Source: Muricea muricata
Lineage: Eukaryota > Cnidaria > Anthozoa > Malacalcyonacea > Plexauridae
DNA: 64,000 nucleotides
NCBI GenBank assembly: GCA_963855995.1
Contig: OY979724.1
Location: 9,562,532 to 9,626,531 of the forward strand
Direction of reading: 5' to 3'
Shown here: positions 12,101 through 23,012 of the stretch, piece after piece
How the letters are laid out: every line of letters starts with the position of its first letter
Position numbering within the stretch: the first letter of the stretch is position 1
Program-made: the position numbers and the translations under genes
The notes under the pieces: generated by a model
Seen by the model: the letters and a program-made list of their open reading frames with translations, nothing else
What the model was told of the DNA's origin: nothing
Database searches by the model: none

Positions 12101-15100
12101 AGTTTTTCACTTCTTGTGCTATAACTTAAGATCTTGTCTGAAGTTTTATTGCAAACAACGTGACGTATCACAATGCATAATGAGCTCTTATTTAACCTTA
12201 TTATACCGGTTCAATCCGATACAGCTTACTTTCGGTTATTTGAACTACCTTTACCTTTATGCACTATGATCTCCCTACAAAAAACCCCTTCATCGCAATA
12301 TTTTGGTGGTAATATGAAGCTTCGTCGCTAATTATTTAATGTGCGTCATCAGGTCCTTTATTGAGGGTGGTATGGGGAGGGGGTGGGTGGATCACGAGAG
12401 GTATGTCTTGTCTCTTTCCTCGTTGTGAAACCAAGTGTGGTGTACATTTAGTATTCCATGTGAGTCGAGTTCCCGTCGTTGATCTCTCCCGTGCTTCGAA
12501 GGTTTTTCTCCGGGTATTCCGCTCCCCCCCCCCCCGCACCCCGCAAAAAAATCACCACATTGTAGGTAACATTTGTGAGAAAATGTGATGAGTGTAATTG
12601 GTAAATGTTTGAGAAAATTGTTAATTAGGGTTCGCCTCTCGATTTTTTTCTCAAGAAATGTGTGACTGTTTACCTTGAATAAATACTTTGAATATAAATC
12701 TAATAATCATGTTTTGGCTCGTTAAAGAATCTGATTTCGTTCTCCTTTAAAAAAAAGCTAGGGATTCTCTTTCAATTTGATTTTAGCCAAGATCAAACTT
12801 TATTAGCTTTCAAGCAATTACTGACCATGAAGAATTCTGTTTACAGCTACAGCGCAGACAAGTTCAGCGTCCACGACGAGAAAAGTTAATCCAACGACAA
12901 CAGTACGTGCCTCAAAAACAGTGCTTTCCACAGCAACTGTACATGGCTTGCCAGAAGTGGTCGCTACGCCAAGCTTGCCTTCTTCACCAACTATACCATC
13001 CTTATCAACCACATCCCTTTCTACATTGACTGTGTCAACGACCACGACAAGTCCTACAAGTTCACCAACAGCGCCTCAAAAGATTCAAGGTACAGGAAGG
13101 TCTTTAAATCGAGAATAACGACCGTGTGACATGAGGCACTTTTCTTGCAACTCGCGATGCAATTGTGCATAGTATAATATACTCCGCAGACTTGATGCAA
13201 GTTATGCATTTTACCAGCTTGATGCAAACTTGTCATCAAGTTACGTCCAGCCTGTCAAAATCAAACTTGATGCAACTCGATGTTTGCAGAATTGCTGCCC
13301 GTTGTTGGAGCAACTTGTATCAGGCTTGTAAATGAAAAGTCATCAAGATTCTACTTCTTCAAGCCTCTGTTGACAACTTGCAGTAGGCTTGTTATCATCA
13401 AACCGAAGCAACGGATGTGATCCATAGATATCTCACATGCACTAGAAACTATTATCATAGGTGTGGAAGGGTAATCATGATGCTAACTCAATATATAAAT
13501 AGAGTTACATTCAGTAGTACAATCAAGGCAAGGTGCTTGCGTATCTATCCTCAGAAGTACAAAACCTACAGATGTCTCCGTGTTGAAGTGTACGGCTGCC
13601 CCATTCAAAATGGTAGGTTAACGGACCCGTGATCTTCTGATACTACACCTCGAAATGTCTATGACACGAAGTGTTGTCCGGCATTTTCTTGATTGCATTG
13701 CCAAGATCGTTGAAAATCACAATATAGCTTCTTTTGGTAGAATTTTTGTTACTGTGTTTTTTGTCGAGATATTCAAATTTATTGGATGTGGAAATACAGC
13801 TAATAATTCAATTACCAGCTGATCTGACCGTGAGTAAAAGGCCTGGAACCAGCTACCGAATGAAAATCTATTGTGCTGTTTTTAATTGCTTATATCTTTT
13901 ATTTTCATCGATGAAACTTGCTGAAACTATGTAATCCACCAGAAATTTGGAACCGAAGTAAATTACACATGATGAGAGATTTGTTAGTTTGGCTCGAAAA
14001 ATGGATTTCCATTTGACAACAGTGTTTTTAGATCTCCTAGAAAGTTGGCATCGACAATAATCAAATGTACACTATGGGTGCCCAAAGAATGATGATAAAA
14101 TTACAGTTTTAAATGTAAGATCAACACGTCACTGGCCCTACGTGAAAACAGCTATAGTATTTGATATGATATTTTAGCATTTGCACGTATCATTCATTTA
14201 TTTGTGATGTCATCCGTAACTGAATCAGCTGTAATACAACGTGTGATATCATATTGTGAAAAACTTCATTTCACATGGGGAGGCGTAGCGATGCACGTGT
14301 ATTGGGTAGCCTAGCGACCAATCGTAGCTTACGCACATGCAATCAAGATAATAGTGGACAAAATTTTGTATCATAGCCACCTATCCTGGCTAATTGCAAG
14401 CGTTTGTGTCCGAACTGACGCTGAATTTAAAAAAAAACGCGCAAAAATTGATCAGTTTGATGCAACGTTGTTCGCTGAACAACGCCTGAACAATATTGTT
14501 GTGATGATTCAACAACACTTGTTGAATTGACGAGTTGGTGAGTATTGTTCGATCAATGGTTGCTCACTGTTGACAAAGAACAATAGTTGTTACACCGTTA
14601 TTGAAACAAGCTTGTTGATGTTTAACAACCTAGCTGATCTGATCGTGAGTAAAAGGCCTGGAACTAGCAACCAAATAGAAATCCATTTTGCTGTTGTTAA
14701 TCACTTATATCTTTTGTTTTCCTTTATTAAACTTCTTGGAACTTAGTAGCTGTCTTTAATAAAGAAAATTATAAGTCTGCCAGAAATTTGGAAACAAAGT
14801 AAAGTATATTTCATGAGAAATTTGATGATTTGGATCGAAAAATGGATTTCTATTTGACAACTAGTGCCAGTACTCTTCCGTGTCTCCAGATCAACTGGAC
14901 ATTGTTGTTCAGTGTTGCTAACAGTGTACAGTGTTCCAACAGCCGTGAACAATGGTGATCAATTTTTGCATGCCATTTCTGGTAATAATTTCATGCTCTC
15001 AGTACGCGATAGTAAATCTTAATCCAAGCTTTAAATCTAATCAAATCTTTAATTCTTTAACCCATCAAAGTTAAAACATGACAAATAAAACGTTGGTTAG

Positions 15101-15487
15101 GGTTAGGGTAAAAGCCAACACGGAATTATTACCCCATTTCTGATCGCCATTCTCGTTACTATAGCTCGCCATACGCCAACCTCGACGACGTCATCCGTAT
15201 ATCACTCCCAATCTGTGATTCATATCAATCCAAGTCCATCACACATACCATCTGTGCACAAGCATAGTGTTGTTTCCGACCGCGCGAAGGGAAACGCTGA
15301 TGCCAAAACGCCATCTCGAATTTTGATTCTTGGCGTATGTGTTGGTATTGGAGTTTTGGTCGTGATCACGGTCCTTGCTGTCGTGATCTTGAGGACCAAC
15401 ACTCGCAAAAGAGCAGGAGAAATAACTCACAGGTATCGTCCGTACTTTAAAGGATTACTGTCACATTATGATATCGCGGGCGTTTAA
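192..15487 (+). CDS. Discoidin (F5/8 type C) single-pass membrane protein with duplicated domain-plus-stalk modules
   Basis: Proposed exons: 192-273, 5530-5729, 6409-6540, 6703-6850, 7572-7814, 9355-9554, 10231-10362, 10525-10672, 11380-11622, 12847-13089, 15165-15487. All have AG/GT borders and matching phases, giving 697 codons plus stop. Exon 1 encodes a hydrophobic signal peptide (MEKMIWFCIVELLVVF). Exons 2-4 and 6-8 each encode one F5/8C domain, running from a CRGPLG start cysteine to a VEVFGC end cysteine, as is usual for the fold. Exons 5, 9 and 10 are Thr/Ser/Pro-rich, probably O-glycosylated stalks. The last exon has a juxtamembrane stretch, a helix (LILGVCVGIGVLVVITVL), a basic stop-transfer RTNTRKR and a tail of about 30 residues. 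Every module is bounded by phase-1 introns, so copies can be added without breaking frame. The family usually binds glycans or lipids at the cell surface; the ligand here is unknown. Joining exon 1 across a 5.2 kb intron is an inference from phase and topology. A possible poly(A) signal lies at 16530-16535. Confidence 0.78.
1204..1223. repeat. Poly-G tract, 20 bases
   Basis: An uninterrupted run of 20 G. Similar runs recur at about 37426-37437, 51521-51531 and 52359-52371, mostly next to small inverted-repeat elements. Confidence 0.9.
2315..2447. mobile_element. Palindromic MITE-like element
   Basis: Two arms of about 55 bases match as an inverted repeat (CATAGGCAGCCCAATTC at the left, its complement ending GCCTATG at the right), around a short AT-rich centre. 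The flanks GTTGTTT and GTTGTTC could be a target-site duplication. There is no coding capacity. Confidence 0.7.
4340..4590. repeat. Tandem repeat, about 96-base unit, 2.5 copies
   Basis: GATGGCTGTT recurs at 4351, 4448 and 4543. Each is followed by a similar stretch reading AGTTCTTAAATACAATCTT and a TTGCAATTG motif. The units are diverged by several substitutions. Confidence 0.7.
5017..8617 (+). repeat. Tandem duplication unit A (discoidin domain plus stalk exons)
   Basis: This block matches 8829-12395 through exons and introns alike, differing by scattered substitutions and small indels. It carries exons 5530-5729, 6409-6540, 6703-6850 and 7572-7814. Inside are an imperfect hairpin element (about 5780-5955, with ACTAAAATAACTCACTAACC matching an arm near 5815-5850) and clusters of a CTTGTTGACAA-like motif. 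The spacing from A to B is 3825 bases at the first exon and 3808 at the stalk exon. Confidence 0.88.
5195..5345 (+). other. Candidate alternative first exon
   Basis: An ATG at 5195 opens 50 codons (MTSQRYVVLRLSYDLVEEET at the start) ending in phase 1 at a good donor, GTGAGT at 5346. It could therefore splice in frame to the discoidin exon at 5530, giving a product with no signal peptide. It cannot be an internal exon, because the preceding in-frame codons include a stop. The homologous spot in unit B has ATA instead of ATG and a 2-base insertion that shifts the frame. I do not recognise the peptide. Confidence 0.3.
8829..12395 (+). repeat. Tandem duplication unit B (discoidin domain plus stalk exons)
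   Basis: Second copy of unit A, holding exons 9355-9554, 10231-10362, 10525-10672 and 11380-11622 with identical lengths and splice sites. It lacks about 30 bases present in A near 8443-8473. All four exons are open, so both modules look usable. It ends within a G-rich stretch that joins directly to unit C. Confidence 0.88.
12396..13423 (+). repeat. Truncated duplication unit C (stalk exon only)
   Basis: Matches the 3' part of unit A (about 7134-8131). The join at about 12395 links the G-rich end of unit B to the middle of a unit, so it arose by an uneven break. It carries one intact stalk exon, 12847-13089, of the same 243-base length and phase. That exon is more diverged from A and B than they are from each other. 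Similarity stops near 13423. Confidence 0.85.
13461..13612 (+). pseudogene. Decayed third discoidin exon (C-terminal part of an F5/8C domain)
   Basis: After an acceptor ATCATAG the sequence reads like the last discoidin exon (VWKGNHDANSIY, then in another frame TIKARCLRIYPQKYKTYRCL and VEVYGC) and ends at a donor GTAGGT. It is 152 bases against 148 in the live exons. The frame is lost near 13492-13503, so it cannot be used. It is much more diverged than units A and B, so it is an older domain copy. Confidence 0.75.
13817..14032 (+). repeat. Dispersed repeat family R1, copy 1
   Basis: Starts near AGCTGATCTGACCGTGAG and shares landmarks AAAAGGCCTGGAAC, AGAAATTTGGAA and GAAAAATGGATTT with copies at 14632-14877 (same strand) and 39997-40238 and 57897-58073 (opposite strand). 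It is non-coding and about 180-245 bases long. Confidence 0.75.
14632..14877 (+). repeat. Dispersed repeat family R1, copy 2
   Basis: Best-preserved direct copy of R1: starts AGCTGATCTGATCGTGAG, contains ATAAGTCTGCCAGAAATTTG and ends near TTTGACAACTAGTGCCAG. Confidence 0.8.
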
Positions 15488-15743
15488 GACCTTTTACACC
15501 CTGTTTCACTTTTTCGAAAACTAAAAATAATGTCAAAAACAACTTGCTTTGTTGTATGACAAATTGGAAAACATTTTATCGTGATGTATCAGACAAAATG
15601 GCCGCCAGCAGCAAGTTGAGCCCGCAATACCACGGTGTAACAGTAGTATTAGATTTCCGCTTAATTCATGCGTGGTGCCTGTTACGAGTTTGGATATACG
15701 GGTCCAAGTTGTTGAAACAAGTTTGGAACAAGCTGTTAATAGC

Positions 15744-16035
15744 TTTTATAATATAGCATTTGTGAATCCTGAACGCTGATTGGTTAAGAGCCGTGTTTAC
15801 ATAACTCAATGTAAACACGGAAAATTTGCCGCCACTTGTAAACACGGAAATTTTTCGTATCCTTCGGGCTTTTGACATTGCTATATTATAAAACAAATAT
15901 AAAACATTTTTTCCGTATTGATATACAGTTATATCAACACTCGTGGAAGTCGGGAAAACTCGAAATTGTATGAAAACAATTCCACTCGTGTTGATATAAC
16001 TATATATCAACACGGAAAATGTTTTATATTTGTTA
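15744..16035. mobile_element. MITE-like family R3, copy 1
   Basis: AT-rich unit with internal inverted repeats around TGTAAACACGG and GTTGATATA. Its first half (GAATCCTGAACGCTGATTGG to TTTTGACATTGCTATATTAT) reappears reverse-complemented in both tropomyosin-like introns at about 24870-25040 and 32960-33128. A fragment lies near 19970-20012. Confidence 0.75.
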
Positions 16036-16910
16036 AGAAAGAAAGCCTGATGGGACTATCAGACTTGTGACAAGGTTGTTCCAACAGGGCTGGTGCAGAC
16101 ATGATATCAACAATATTATTCACGTCTTGTGTTGTCAACTTTGTAACAATCATGTTGCAACAGGTCCGTGTAAGAGTTGCTCGGAGAACCTTGGAACAAG
16201 TCTATTATTTCCGTCAAGCTTGCTACAAATTGTCAACGAATTGTTTTAAACTCGTTGACGACTTGAGACAAGCAGTAAGAACACAGCTTGTTGGCAGACT
16301 TGCTACAGGTTGGGAGATTTTTACGTGCATAGTGGTCGAGAGTCGAATCTACGTCTGAAGATTAGCACATGTTATACAGTGTCGTTTTCCATGGGGCAGA
16401 GAGAGAACGACAAATATCATGTTGTGTAATGTATGCTATTAATAGTGATCCTCTTGTCTCATTGGGTCGCCACCAACACCAACTTATACTAACAGGCTTT
16501 GTGAGTCGTTGGTTGTAACAATGAAAGACAATAAACTATATAAATTGGTTTTCTAAAAAACGAATCACGAAAGTCTAATAAACAAAGTATTATTTACCCG
16601 TCTTATTTTTTGTTACCAGTCTAATGCAGAAAGGACTGAAGTAGAATCTTGGGATCCTCGATCCTGGGGAATGTTTAGGAACATTGTGAATTTTCCACAA
16701 GAACATTTATCAACACACTTTTCGGTGTTTTATACGCCGGTAATAAACGCTCTCTCGTTTATTATATATTACATATCAGTTTGAGAGCACTTTCGAGCAG
16801 TTTTGCAAAATTTCATTGCAAAAATCCTTACATCATATGTTCGTTATTTTAGAAGCTTGGAATTAGAAGTTGCCATGGAAGAAAAATATATCGAAAGGTA
16901 AACTTTTTCT

Positions 16911-17222
16911 TGTCAGATTTATGAGTTTCTTGTTCATTTTAGAGCACTGCCGATGTATAAGAGATAGGTGGGAAGATTGGAGGGGTGGATGTTTAGCCAC
17001 ACTCCGTTGAGAGGGGGCTTATATACCTCCTCTGAGTTGGGTGAGAAGTTAGGTGAGAGAGTGGGGAGGGTCTTGTCAGTTTCATGATTTTCATCTTAAT
17101 TGGAGAGCACTGTTCTGATATATGAGACAGGTAAGGAGATGATTGGCGAGTGGGGCTGTTTAGCCACTGTCTATTTAGTGGAAGCTTACCCCTCTACGTT
17201 GGTTGAGAGAGGTTAGGGGGTG
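16911..17222. repeat. Diverged direct duplication, two units of about 155 bases
   Basis: The units begin with TGTCAGATTTATGAG at 16911 and TGTCAGTTTCATGA at 17074. Both contain GAGAGCACT/GAGCACTG, TGTTTAGCCAC and a G-rich end. Confidence 0.65.
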
Positions 17223-17584
17223 TTCTTCCACACAGTTAGAGTTTGGACACACTCAAAATACCTGATATTCTTCGGTTCATTTAGCTATGCCAAGCGAGAA
17301 GTTGTGTAATCGTGGTCGCCAGCTGGTCAATAATCAGGCTTGTAGAATTTTCTTCACTATATAAAACGTAAATTATAGCTGAGTAATGTTTAATTTGGTT
17401 GTAGTTTTTCCTCAGTTCAAACGCTGATTAAGACAATTCCACGATATGACTGCCGAATGACTGTCTTGCCAAATCAAATTCTCTGTTTGGAAGAGGCTCT
17501 TGCATTCTCGCAGGCCCTTCGTAGGACCTTGAACCACAGCTGGTTTTACGTAAAGTAGATTGCGCTACCACCGGTATTATCTCT

Positions 17585-17765
17585 TTTAACTTTCTAAACA
17601 TGTTCAGTAACTTGTAACACTGATGTTAACGTTTCATCATTTTCGTGTTAAAGTCACTTTTTATCACTTGCGAGTTTAATATCCCTGGTGTCATTGCTTT
17701 TTATACGTTTCTGCGGCAGTTGACAATTCACTATCCGGTGGATAACGCTATTCACCTTTCGAACA
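17585..17765. repeat. Dispersed repeat family R4, copy 1
   Basis: Shares CTTTCTAAACATGTTCA and a CACTATCC-TGGATA-CGCTATTCACC end with copies at 31905-31995 and 57660-57870. A truncated relative lies in the first tropomyosin-like intron near 24330-24385. Confidence 0.65.
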
Positions 17766-20700
17766 ACTGACCCCAGTCTGTAGCTCTATGGGATAAATAC
17801 ATTACACAGAGCTATGTTACAGCCCGACCCTGTACAGTCATATCGTGCGCATTGGAAGCAGATATAGTTCATTTACTCGCGGTGCCTGTGGGACCACATG
17901 TAGGGCCCAAATTTCTTTTGTTCTACGAAATCGCATGAAACCGCCATATGTTGCTTATCAGATCAGTTTGAATTGAGGTCGTCGAATAAAGTTTATTTAA
18001 ATCTGTACGTAGGTCATGTTTTTGTTCAACATGCAACGGGATTTCCGGAGTAGAGCGATGCTATCTAAAATGTAATCCTTGGCAATTTTCCCAACTAATG
18101 TTGCCAGTGGGGTGGGGGTCCAGTTAAAACCACAAGGTCTTTCACTACACGAAAACGGACGTAATTGGACGCTTTGAGCGAAGCCTCTTACGTCAGGAAG
18201 TTAGTAATTTCTAACTTCTTAACAAAGAGTCTTCGTTTGAAACGTCGGAGTTGCGCTTGTATCGTTGGTTGTAGGTGGTACTAAACTCTTTGTGGGGGCT
18301 AGTTAATGCTTTTTAGATAATGTCGCCCACCCTCTGCATGTCAGATGAGTTGAAAGTTAATTTTTTTTTATTTTCACTGAAAGGTACATTTTTTTTATTT
18401 ATCTGTTGGATGTTTTCACTGAGCTGAAAACTATAACTGGATAGAGCGCCCGTTTGGATCCTTCAGTCAGTTTTGTGCTCATAATGAGCTCATGGCGGCC
18501 TTCTTTTAATGACCTCATCAGTTTATTCATAGGTTAACTTTTAGGGGAGAAGCGGCCATTTTGAAAAATTTTCATTCCGACAATATTCATTAATGATCAC
18601 CTGAAATTGTAAGAACCTATTCTACTATATCAGAAACATCACTGTCACTCGTCGCTTTCTAATATGGCTGTCACTGGCTTCATTTATGCATCGTCGAAGC
18701 TCTATCCAGATAAAATTTTCAGATCAGTGGGTATATTTCACAAACGTTTACATATTATGAGTTCCGTTTGACGTCTCCGAACACGTTCCATAAAAGCAAA
18801 TTTGACGATAGGCTGAATATTTGCATAATGCAATGTACGAAAATTATATTAAAGTTGCTTTTTATGGGCTATATATTTATATTTGAATGCATACATCAGT
18901 ACAATATCAAGTTATTTATTTTTTATGAAATTTTGTATAGAACTTCAGGGAAAGTTTGTGCAGGTTTCGCGATAAAAGTATCGCTTAGCCGAACTTAAAT
19001 TTCCGTGGTATTTGGTACGGGCCATTTCGGAATTCTTGTTGTACGATTTTTGGATAAGATCACTGAAATTAACGAGGCATCGGCTTATGATGAATGAATG
19101 CATGATTTGGAGACATGGCGAAAATGTAATACTGTTTATTAGCTGTACAATGTGTCAGAAAATGCTATCTTCAAGGAACTCAAGGGCGCATGTTCGAATA
19201 TGAATGCTTTAACTCACTAACGATCCTATAAGAACGCGTAATATCGGAAATTTTTTGAATGTAAGTTGGGAACAATAAAAATAAATGCGTAATAGTTTGA
19301 CTTTTCCTTTGATAAAAGAAGCTTTTCAAAAGTCATTCTGCAATGTGATGTCACATGCTGTATTATTTGCATATCCTATAAAGTTGAATATCGCGACAAA
19401 GAACACAGTGACAAAAAAATTATGTTGTGATTTCAAGTGATCTTTGCTATGCAATCAACGAAATTCTGTACAAAATGAAGAGGTAGAAATGCCGCGGGAA
19501 TTTACGTATCGGCTAGGTATACTTCATATAGGAACTATTCAAATTGATGTAATTTGTCGTGTTCTGTAACCCCTGCTCGGAAGCTCTTTTCTAATTGGAC
19601 GACGTTTTTCCAAAGAACGACGAGTTCTCGATGTTCATTGGTCAAACGAGAACAGTGAGAATCCATCTCCGAACAGGCGCTACATAACTCGTTTTTTTAA
19701 AAATTGTGCAGAACGTCAGTGCATGTTTGTACGTTCTCCTAGGATATTATTAAGAAATGCCATGAATCCTCTATTACCCCCTATATTAACCCTCTTTATT
19801 ATCCCCATCCTTCTCGCGAAAGAGTTAAAGATGGTGCATTGTCCTTTCTGCCCATTGGTTCTGCTCATAATAATGAGAGCTTCGAAGATTTTATGTTAAT
19901 TTATACACATAGCAAATCATAACAGTGTTATGACCTGTATTGGACAGCAATTTCTCGTTTTCCAATTTCCATTCGTGTTGCTATATATCAACACGGAAAA
20001 TGTTTTACAATTCTTAAATATCATATTTTGCAAACCTTGAAGTGCAAAATGAAAACAGAGCGTTTATTTACATAACGGTCTGTAAACCATCTTTAACGAA
20101 GTTCCCCGGCTCAAGGGTTAATTTAGGGCTTGATAGAAGATCGTGGTAATATGAAATACACCTTAAAAAGCACACATATAAGATGTAAAGAGTTACGCCA
20201 ACGTAAGCACCCAGGGTACAGAATTCCAGTGTGGATTTGTACATATTTTAATTGTCTGCCATTTTGTACCCAACGTTAGTTTATACGATAGAAATAAGAG
20301 AGATAGAATGCGTACATGGTCACGAATTATTTTTAGTCACTGAGCATGTCCTTTTAAATCCACCATATTGGATATGCTCCTCGCGCAATAAGCTCTTGAC
20401 CGCGCACATTTTTTGCCTCTGGAGATTAGGACGAGCCAAAAAGCCCTTCGAAATGCGCCATATTCTACATACTCTGTGTCTATTGTTTCTATGGTTTAAA
20501 CTCGAAAGAAAATCTTGTAAAATAGTTTGTATATAGTGCTCCAGTGAGAGTATATGTGCGACCAAGTCTAGATTAATATAATAAATTTTTAGTAATACCT
20601 AAAGTCTTGTTTACACTTGCGATGTTCTTTTGATTGATGTGAAAGAGTGAATTAGTTAGAAATGTTCAGGTGAAAAAAACGTACACTCAAAGCATTCCTT

Positions 20701-21248
20701 ATTAATCTACTCGTTCACATCCGTCAGATGGAGAAAATCGAACGAGAAATCGCAAAGTTCCAAAGCGGGTTTCATTAAGCAGTATAGTGCAGCAGTTGGT
20801 GGTTGACCAGCAGAAAGTTTCGAGGGAGAGAAAATGTTGTATTGTTTCTGTTGTCGGATTTCCCCGTCCGTTTATTCAGAACAGTAATATAGAGCATGCG
20901 ATGGGAAAGCAATCAGATATTGGCTTTTGGTAGCACTACTAGACTTACCCAACCAAGTTCAGCACCATACTGATTAGCCTGTAATGTTTAATGAAACCCG
21001 CCAAATGAGGTTTATTTAATGCAGAATGCCAGTGTGTATTTGTATTGTGTCACCAACTTTTCAACCAGCAACAAAGTTGTGTCTGTTGAGCTTTAACAAT
21101 TTAATATGAATTATTGTGATGTATTGTAATGATTGTGTCTGTTGGTCTTTGTTATAGTAGATGTGATATTGATGTATTATTGTGCTGGCACCATTTATTA
21201 AATAACCATTAACTAAAACGTCGTCTGTGTCGTTTGTGAAAACATGTA

Positions 21249-21342
21249 AGGCCTGTTTCAGATGTGGAACATTTGTCGAACCAATGTAAATGAGCTAAAA
21301 CAAACTCGGCACATGAAAAGTTCGACGTCTGAAACAGGCCTA
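21249..21342. repeat. Short hairpin repeat
   Basis: AGGCCTGTTTCAGA at the left is matched by TCTGAAACAGGCCT at the right. The inner segments GGAACATTTGTCGAA and TTCGACGT pair less well. Confidence 0.6.
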
Positions 21343-22323
21343 AGAGACCTGGGTGCGTTATCCCTGGGTTGAAGTTTAACCCACGTTTTTACACCTCCGT
21401 TTCTTTCAAAACTTCAGGAACTAAGACTACTATTGATCCAGACAAGATTAGTGAAGAAATATTTTCAAGTTTTTAAGCAAGCTGCTGGAGAATTTCTTTT
21501 GAATTATACGTTAACCCAGAGTTGAGCTATATAACCGGCTTTTGAACAACTGGCCCTGCAACAACGAACTCCATAATAGATTGGAACGTGATCTTGGCCG
21601 CCATGTTTGGGTCCAATTTTAAAAGGCTTTCAAGTTCAGTCCCCTTCTATTGTTTTTATCGGCGCGGTTTACACTGTTTTGCCAGAAATGTATCGATATT
21701 TAATGTTTTCATGCACTTTGATTAAAAGTATCATAAACTTGGTTATAAAACTTGGATTTTCGATACTGCATGTCCTTTTACAGAAGGTTAAATAGCTTGG
21801 GATTATGTAACAAATTAATTTCCGCCATCTTTGCTTCACGTAAACATCGTAATTAGATGCTGATTTAAAAATTGATTTTAAAGTTAATGAACTTATAACT
21901 TAGATTTCTGATACATTAGGATACCAAAGAACATTAAGTTCAGCCCAGACCCTTAGATTTATGTTAAAATAATTACAGTTTACTTCAGGTCAGGGTCCTA
22001 AAGGCGGGGGGGGGGGCTGTCCCATTTCCAATCCTAAAGTTTAACTGAATCCGATTGTCCAAATGTGAAAATCTCTCAGTCCTAGCGGCTGTCTTGCTCG
22101 AATCGCATTCTCATTCCCATTTTCTGTTTGTTTTTTTTGCCAATGATTCCCAGTTCCAGTGCATGAATCCCATTTTCTGAGCAAAAATAGCAGCCGATCA
22201 GACAAAATTACTTGTTACAACGTTTAACAATTCCAATAAGTAATACTTATTGGAATTGTAATTTCCTGCATATAAAATGAACCCTTATCTTATCCCAACA
22301 ACTTATTAGGTAGAATAATCCTG

Positions 22324-22680
22324 GGAAAAAATATTACCACATCGTGAAAGAGCATCCTAAACTTAGTAAAATTGCAAAGTTTAGTTGTGAAATGCTCTAA
22401 AATATGGAAATATAGCCTTGCAAATTTGGCAAATTTTGTATAAATAACATTTGTATTTCGAGTGAAAATAATACGGACTTGATACCCTTGGGTATTTATT
22501 TCTCACGGATAATAGAAAACTACAGAAAATTTGCCAACTTCGCACGGCTATATTTTCCATAGTTTACAACATTTTACAACCAAGCTTTGCAATTTTACTA
22601 TGTTTAGGATGCTCTTTCAAGCTGTGGTAATATTTCTTCCTATTTCGATTTTTTCCAAAATTTCGTCTAAAAGGTTTGAG
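22324..22680. mobile_element. Palindromic MITE family R2, copy 1
   Basis: Long imperfect inverted repeat. The left arm contains GAGCATCCTAAACTTAGT and the right arm TTTAGGATGCTCTTTCAA, with further pairing through TTGCAAAGTTT and GCTATATTTTCC. The same arms appear at 40588-40947, 41000-41125 (half), 43761-44161 and 53335-53475 (half). Confidence 0.8.
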
Positions 22681-22962
22681 GTCCATTCCCAGCTCCATTT
22701 TGCCCCTTCTGCAGGACCGTCTTTATATGTCGTGATTTGGCTACAAGCATGTAGCCCATTAAATATATTATTATCTTTGTTTTTTTTATAGTATAATACA
22801 AAATGTTTGCTACCTGTTGTTGTTTTCATTCAAGGTTGACTTCACTGTCTTTATTGGTCGACAATATTGACGTGCTTTTACGGGTATTGAAGCATGAATA
22901 TTAAAATGTTTAGCTTGCATTATCGAAGCGAGTAAATTTGGGAGTATTTTAGCTTCTGGGCG

Positions 22963-22969
22963 TATAAAT
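22963..22969 (+). promoter_or_regulatory. TATA box of first tropomyosin-like gene
   Basis: TATAAAT lies 44 bases before the ATG at 23013. It sits in a stretch (GTAAATTTGGGAGTATTTTA, then GCGTATAAATTGGCGGC) that is the same in front of the second copy. Confidence 0.6.
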
Positions 22970-23012
22970 TGGCGGCTTTTTTCTCGGTTAACACAGCCAT
23001 TTCTGAAGAACA

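Larger units (their letters stand above)
15488..22960. other. Gene-free interval with dispersed repeats
   Basis: No open frame here shows a recognisable domain or splice structure. The contents I can support are R3 (15744-16035 and a fragment near 19970), a cluster of CTTGTTGACAA-like motifs (16060-16310), a diverged direct duplication (16911-17222), an R4 copy (17585-17765), a short hairpin (21249-21342), a repeat shared with 47735-48105 (21366-21480) and an R2 palindrome (22324-22680). The first kilobase probably includes the 3' UTR of the discoidin gene. Confidence 0.6.

Noticed and set aside
15097-15109. Telomere-like TTAGGGTTAGGGT
   Set aside because: Just over two units, no array around it, so not evidence of a telomere or fusion point.
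20252-20536. Open frame of 94 codons with hydrophobic parts
   Set aside because: No family resemblance, no supporting signals, and an overlapping minus-strand frame of similar length; treated as chance.
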